Source: an uncultured Faecalibacterium sp.
GTDB taxonomy: Bacteria; Bacillota; Clostridia; Oscillospirales; Ruminococcaceae
Assembly: GCA_937915335.1 (NCBI GenBank)
Contig: CALDLZ010000492.1
Location: 1 to 8,958 of the forward strand
Direction of reading: 5' to 3'
DNA length: 8,958 nt
The position numbers and the translations under genes are program-made. The notes beneath the pieces are model-generated. The model made no database searches. It was not told the origin of the DNA and saw nothing but the letters and a program-made list of their open reading frames with translations. This document shows, one piece after another, positions 5,529-8,958 of this stretch (its first letter is position 1; each line of letters begins with the position of its first letter).

Positions 5529-6444
5529 TTATACCTTAACTTCTCCCGCCAGCACCCGCTTATAGTCCTCATAGTTGCGGGCCAGCAGGGCGGGCGTATC
5601 CAGCCCATAGGGACACTTTTTCTTGCACTGGTTGCAGTGCAGACAGCCCTCGATCTTTTTCATTTTGGCCTGACCGGCAGAACTCGCCGCACAGCTCCTC
5701 ACGGTCATGGGCGATGACCGCTGACAGCTCCGCGTCCATCCGGGGCGGGTTGTCGATGTAGGAGAGGAACTCGTCCAACTCCTTTTCCCGCTGAACGCCC
5801 CAGATGGGCAGGACACCCTCGAACTGGGCTTCAAAGGCGTAGGCGGCGGCACTGTCGGTGATCAGGCCGCCGGACAGGCCCTTCATGGCGATAAAGCCCA
5901 TCTCGTGTTCCTTGCACATCCGCACCAGTTCCAGCTCCTGCTCTCCGGAAATATAGCTGAACGGAAACTGCAGGGTCTCGTACAGGCCGCTCTCGATGGC
6001 TTCCCTAGCCACGGACAGGCGGTGGTTGGTGATACCGATGTGACGGATCATTCCCTTCTCCCTGGCCTCCAGAGCGGCTTCGTACAGTCCGGAGCCATCG
6101 CCGGGCTTGGGGCAGAAGGCTGGGTTGTGGAACTGGTAGATGTCCACATAGTCAGTGCGCAGGTTGTTCAGCGAGGTGTGCAGGTCTTTCCAGAAGTCCT
6201 CCGCGTTCTCGGCGGCGGTCTTGGTGGCGATGTAGACCTCGGAGCGGATGCCGTCAAAGGCTTCGCCCAGCTTCACCTCGCTGTCGGTGTAGGCGCGGGC
6301 GGTGTCGAAGAAGCGGATGCCTGCTTTGTAAGCCTTGCGGGCCAGGTAGACCGCATCCTCCTGGGAAATGCGCTGGATGGGCAGGGCACCAAAGCCGTTC
6401 TTGTTCACAGTGATGCCGGTGCGCCCCAATGTGACCATATCCAT
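5529..6444 (-). pseudogene. Aldo/keto reductase with internal deletion and frameshift in its iron-sulfur tail
   Basis: The start is fixed by AGGAGG (6456-6451), 6 nt before the ATG. Residues 1-257 form an intact aldo/keto reductase barrel with the catalytic tetrad Asp47, Tyr52, Lys75 and His106, expected to reduce a carbonyl with NAD(P)H. After EFCR (about 254-257, codon at 5676-5674) the frame breaks. Continuing in frame gives an unrelated 34-residue tail and a stop at 5571-5569 (291 residues). The next frame instead encodes KMKKIEGCLHC, the cluster motif CxxCxxCxxxCP and GLDTPALLARNYEDYK, ending at 5529. Relatives, as I recall them, have a first FCRGCGYCxPCP cluster motif and about 40 more residues between these two parts. 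That stretch is absent here, so a deletion whose length is not a multiple of three is the simplest explanation. The barrel alone might still be made. It has its own promoter; sequencing error is not excluded. Confidence 0.8.
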
Positions 6445-6482
6445 AGGGAACCTCCTGTTTTTTCAAAATACTCTCTGTGTTT

Positions 6483-6511
6483 ATTATAAAGCGAAGGGCC
6501 GTTCCAGGCAA
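6483..6511 (-). promoter_or_regulatory. Promoter of the aldo/keto reductase gene
   Basis: Minus-strand TTGCCT (6511-6506), a 17-nt spacer and a perfect TATAAT (6488-6483), giving a leader of about 30 nt. The -35 and the spacer are inside the hairpin that terminates the gene upstream. Confidence 0.6.
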
Positions 6512-6531
6512 TGCCCGGAGCGGCTCTTCGC
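6491..6531 (-). terminator. Hairpin terminator of the 338-residue membrane protein gene
   Basis: Nineteen-base arms (6531-6513 and 6509-6491) around a 3-nt loop pair with two mismatches and one wobble. The hairpin begins about 10 nt after the gene's stop. The following tract, TTTATAATAAA, is an imperfect T-tail and doubles as the -10 of the next promoter. Termination may therefore be partial. Confidence 0.65.
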
Positions 6532-6540
6532 GATACTTTT

Positions 6541-7557
6541 TTACTGATAATCGTGGTTCAGGAACATGGCCTTGATGGCAACGATCTCGTCATATTCCTC
6601 CTGCTCCACCTGCACGTCCGCATTGACGGCCCGCAGACGGGCCTTGACGGTATCCAGTGCCTCGGCGGTGGTCACGGCCTGGCCCTCCTCCACGGCATCC
6701 ATCATCCGCTTGAGGACGATGGGATGGGCGTAATAGCTGGGCACCGGGAACACACCGTTGGGGTAGTGCTTCACATACTCGGCCATAGCGGCTTCGGCCT
6801 TCTCAGCCCGCTTCATAATGGCGCTGTTGTTATTGTGCGCCGTGGGCAGCATGTTGTAGCTGGAGAAGAGGAAGATGGCCGCAAAGCCAAACAGTGCGAA
6901 GTACACACCATAGCTGCCGGTGTGAGTGAACACCGAGTACAGGCCGTAAGCGGCGGCGGCAATGCCGAACAGGAAGATTGCCAGAGCCACATAGCGGTAA
7001 ACCGGCTTGCTTTTGAGCTGGGCGCGCTTACGGCGCTGGGCGGCGCTCAGCTCATCGGAGAGCGCGGGCTTCTCTTCCAGATACTCCTTTGCCTTGCGCA
7101 GGACCGTCATGGTGTGCTTGGCATCATCGGACAGCTCCGGCAGCTTGCGGGCGGCCTTTTCCTCGGCCTTTTTCTGCAATGCCTGCTCACCGGCGGCGCT
7201 CAGCAGCTTGATCTGGGGCTGCTGTTTTGCCAGCAGATCCAGCAGGGCATCCACGTCCCGCTCGTCCTTGAAGTTGCACTGCTTCTGCTTGCCGCCGTCG
7301 TACTCCACCACAAGGTAGGCCATAGAGGCGAACATCCCCTTGCCGGTAAAGCCGCCCGAGCTCATGGCTACCCGCTTGAACACGCGGGTGATGCTGGTGT
7401 AAGGCAGGTAATAGCGGCGGTCGATGTAAAAGCTGTTCAGATACAGAGCTTTTTTGCCCACGCCGCAGGGGCCGATCTTTTTGCAGGCTTTCTTGTCGGC
7501 TTCCAACTCGGCAGGGTCGAGTTTGGCAAGGCCCAGTTGTGCAGGTTTGAAGAGCAT
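6541..7557 (-). CDS. Uncharacterised two-TM membrane protein with possible PH-like N-terminal domain
   Basis: A 338-residue protein that I do not recognise. The start MLFKPAQLGL is chosen because AGAGGG (7572-7567) lies 9 nt upstream; the ATG three codons earlier abuts that site. Residues about 35-118 look like a small beta-rich domain: KKALYLNSFYIDRRYYLPYT, then a strand pair around ASMAYLVVEYDGGKQKQ, then a helix DVDALLDLLAKQQP. This pattern recalls bacterial PH-like domains. Residues 125-182 are charged, Lys/Glu/Ala-rich and helical. Two membrane helices follow at about 187-210 and 214-236 with a short loop, then a cytoplasmic helical tail (245-338). No catalytic motif is visible. The terminators on both sides make it monocistronic. 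I found no convincing promoter in 7573-7644. The domain call is inference from pattern only. Confidence 0.75.
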   Translation of the reverse strand: MLFKPAQLGLAKLDPAELEADKKACKKIGPCGVGKKALYLNSFYIDRRYYLPYTSITRVFKRVAMSSGGFTGKGMFASMAYLVVEYDGGKQKQCNFKDERDVDALLDLLAKQQPQIKLLSAAGEQALQKKAEEKAARKLPELSDDAKHTMTVLRKAKEYLEEKPALSDELSAAQRRKRAQLKSKPVYRYVALAIFLFGIAAAAYGLYSVFTHTGSYGVYFALFGFAAIFLFSSYNMLPTAHNNNSAIMKRAEKAEAAMAEYVKHYPNGVFPVPSYYAHPIVLKRMMDAVEEGQAVTTAEALDTVKARLRAVNADVQVEQEEYDEIVAIKAMFLNHDYQ

Positions 7558-7644
7558 AACGTTCATCCCTCTTTTGCGTTTTTGTTTGTACCCATTTTCC
7601 CACTCCGGCAAAGAAAATGCAAGGGTCAGTCTGCACTCTTAGCC

Positions 7645-7682
7645 AAAAACAAAAACCGGCCGCTGGATGGGCAGCGGCCGGT
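7645..7682 (-). terminator. Terminator after the cstA-family gene
   Basis: Perfect 11-bp GC-rich arms (7682-7672 and 7665-7655) around a 6-nt loop, followed on the minus strand by TTTTTGTTTTT. This is a strong intrinsic terminator 33 nt after the cstA stop, and it separates that gene from the 338-residue protein gene. Confidence 0.92.
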
Positions 7683-7715
7683 CTATTTTACGGGGAAATT
7701 GCCGCTATGAATGGG

Positions 7716-8958
7716 TTATGCGGCTTTCTTCTCGGTAGTCTTCTTGGTTGCGTGGATAAAGATCGCCAGCATTGCAATTGCGAAGATGATACCGATGGGA
7801 TACGCGACTGCGGTGTTATAGATGGTAGCGCCATCAGCAGTCTTGGAGTTCAGGATGCTGCCCAGGCACTCGGGAGCCAGGATGAAGTAAGTGGAGGACA
7901 CAGCGCTCATAAAGGTAGCGGGCACTGCGGTGATCCAGTAGTTCTTCTTCTCCTTGAACAGATACATGGAAGCAGCCCACAGAACGATCATAGCCAGAGT
8001 CTGGTTTGTCCAGCTGAAGTAACGCCAGATCACAGTGTAGTTGATGAAGCCCAGTGCATTGCCGATGCCCAGGAAAGCACCAACGCCCAGCACGGGGATG
8101 CAGAGCTTCAGGCGGTTTGCGTAGCTGTCCTGATCCAGCTTCAGCCAGTCGGCCAGGGTCAGACGAGCGGAACGGAAAGCGGTATCACCAGAGGTGATGG
8201 GGCAGATAACAACACCGATCATTGCCAGTGCAATGCCGATGCCGCCCATGGTCTTGGAGCAGACATCATAGATAGCGGCAGACTGACCACCGGCCAGAGC
8301 CTCGGCCAGACCAACCATCTTACCATCGGTGATGGTGTACAGTGCACAGCCAGCGGCAGCCCAGATCAGAGCGATGACACCCTCGCAGACCATTGCGCCG
8401 TAGAACACGAAGTGGCCCTGCTTCTCACTCTTCATGCAGCGAGCCATCAGAGGCGACTGCGTGGAGTGGAAACCGGAGATAGCACCGCAGGCAACGGTGA
8501 TGAACATGAAGCTCCAGATGGGGGTGCCCGACGGGTGCATGCTGTGGAAGTTGTTCCACAACTCGGGGATGGTGTAGGCGGGGTTGGTGAAGATACCAAA
8601 GATAACGCCCACAGCCATGATGATCAGGCAGATGCCGAACACGGGGTAGATCTTACCGATGATGGCATCAATGGAGATAAAGGTAGCGATGAAGTAGTAG
8701 ACCAGGATGATGATCAGCCAGAACAGGGTGGTGGTGAGCACACCGCTCATGCCGCTGTTCTTGCACAGGGTCACGATCAGGCCGGCAGGGCCCACTGCGA
8801 ACACGGTACCGACCATGATCAGCAGCACGACGGAGAACACACGCATGATGTTCTGCATCACGGGGCCAAGGTACTTACCAGTAACTTCAGCGATGGAAGC
8901 GCCATCGTTGCGCTCGCTCATCATACCGGAGAAGTAGTCATGCACGCCGCCTGCAAAG
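7716..8958 (-). CDS. cstA: Carbon starvation protein A family transporter, 5' end outside window
   Basis: The family imports pyruvate and possibly peptides, and is induced in E. coli on carbon starvation. The visible 413 residues run from FAGGVHDYFSGMMSERNDG to KKTTEKKAA. The GTG at 8945 is only an internal valine, since the frame stays open to the edge and VHDYFSGMMS is a conserved internal CstA motif. Further signatures are FHSTQSPLMARCMKSEKQG after the fourth or fifth visible helix, PITSGDTAFRSARLTLADWL, and WRYFSWTNQTLAMIVLW. About nine or ten membrane helices are seen, ending in a short Lys-rich cytoplasmic tail. The protein probably belongs to the shorter Firmicute form, not the roughly 700-residue enterobacterial one. 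Codon choice looks more restricted than in neighbours, suggesting good expression. The promoter and any regulation are outside the window. Confidence 0.92.
   Translation of the reverse strand, partial: FAGGVHDYFSGMMSERNDGASIAEVTGKYLGPVMQNIMRVFSVVLLIMVGTVFAVGPAGLIVTLCKNSGMSGVLTTTLFWLIIILVYYFIATFISIDAIIGKIYPVFGICLIIMAVGVIFGIFTNPAYTIPELWNNFHSMHPSGTPIWSFMFITVACGAISGFHSTQSPLMARCMKSEKQGHFVFYGAMVCEGVIALIWAAAGCALYTITDGKMVGLAEALAGGQSAAIYDVCSKTMGGIGIALAMIGVVICPITSGDTAFRSARLTLADWLKLDQDSYANRLKLCIPVLGVGAFLGIGNALGFINYTVIWRYFSWTNQTLAMIVLWAASMYLFKEKKNYWITAVPATFMSAVSSTYFILAPECLGSILNSKTADGATIYNTAVAYPIGIIFAIAMLAIFIHATKKTTEKKAA

Noticed and set aside
5655..5680. Programmed -1 ribosomal frameshift to join the two parts of the aldo/keto reductase
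   Set aside because: The two parts are related by +1 (or -2), not -1. No suitable slippery heptamer with a downstream structure is evident, and the region between the parts seems to be missing rather than merely out of frame.
7573..7644. Promoter for the 338-residue protein gene (e.g. TTGCCG with TACAAA on the minus strand)
   Set aside because: Spacing is only 15 nt and both boxes match poorly; not supportable as a feature.
6511..7710. 399-codon plus-strand open frame opposite the 338-residue protein gene
   Set aside because: It is Gly/His/Leu-rich antisense shadow sequence, has no matched ribosome site, runs through two terminators, and the opposite strand has a coherent membrane protein with a ribosome binding site.
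1..8958. CRISPR array, insertion sequence or phage genes
   Set aside because: No regularly spaced repeats, transposase, integrase or terminal inverted repeats were seen on either strand.

Overview
The window looks like a chromosomal piece from a moderately GC-rich gut Firmicute of the Oscillospiraceae/Ruminococcaceae, most like Faecalibacterium or a close relative. This is an inference from AGGAGG-type ribosome binding sites, a tRNA-Arg(CCG) without an encoded CCA, a paired-hairpin repeat of a style I associate with Faecalibacterium genomes, and the protein types; no database was searched. Coding is dense and no gene-free stretch exceeds about 220 bases.

Region 1 (1-1118): the left edge carries a consensus -35 box of a leftward promoter whose -10 would lie just outside. 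It is followed by a two-hairpin repeat and a promoter driving a type III pantothenate kinase (CoaX) homologue. That protein keeps the fold's landmarks but has lost several residues normally needed for catalysis. A strong bidirectional terminator separates it from the convergent operon to its right.

Region 2 (1118-3811): a TetR-family regulator (+) is transcribed divergently from a three-gene leftward operon. The operon encodes a 44-residue hydrophobic peptide, a membrane-anchored HSL-type esterase, and a second membrane-anchored alpha/beta hydrolase. The genes are linked by 4-nt GTGA and ATGA stop/start overlaps. The two divergent promoters overlap in their -10 boxes and lie on two copies of a 20-bp direct repeat, a good candidate for the regulator's operator. 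This looks like a self-contained, regulated cell-surface esterase module and is the most novel part of the window. It is less GC-rich than its flanks and sits against the 3' end of a tRNA gene.

Region 3 (3822-5522): tRNA-Arg(CCG) on the minus strand, with a good promoter and a palindromic leader. Rightward from it is a MATE-family efflux transporter with its own promoter and terminator.

Region 4 (5529-8958, all minus strand): read in transcription order from the right edge, there is a cstA-type carbon-starvation/pyruvate transporter (5' end outside the window) closed by a strong terminator. Next is an uncharacterised 338-residue protein with two membrane segments, closed by a hairpin that contains the -35 box of the following gene. 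Last is an aldo/keto reductase with an intact barrel whose C-terminal iron-sulfur part is damaged by an internal deletion and frameshift. These three genes appear to be separate transcription units.
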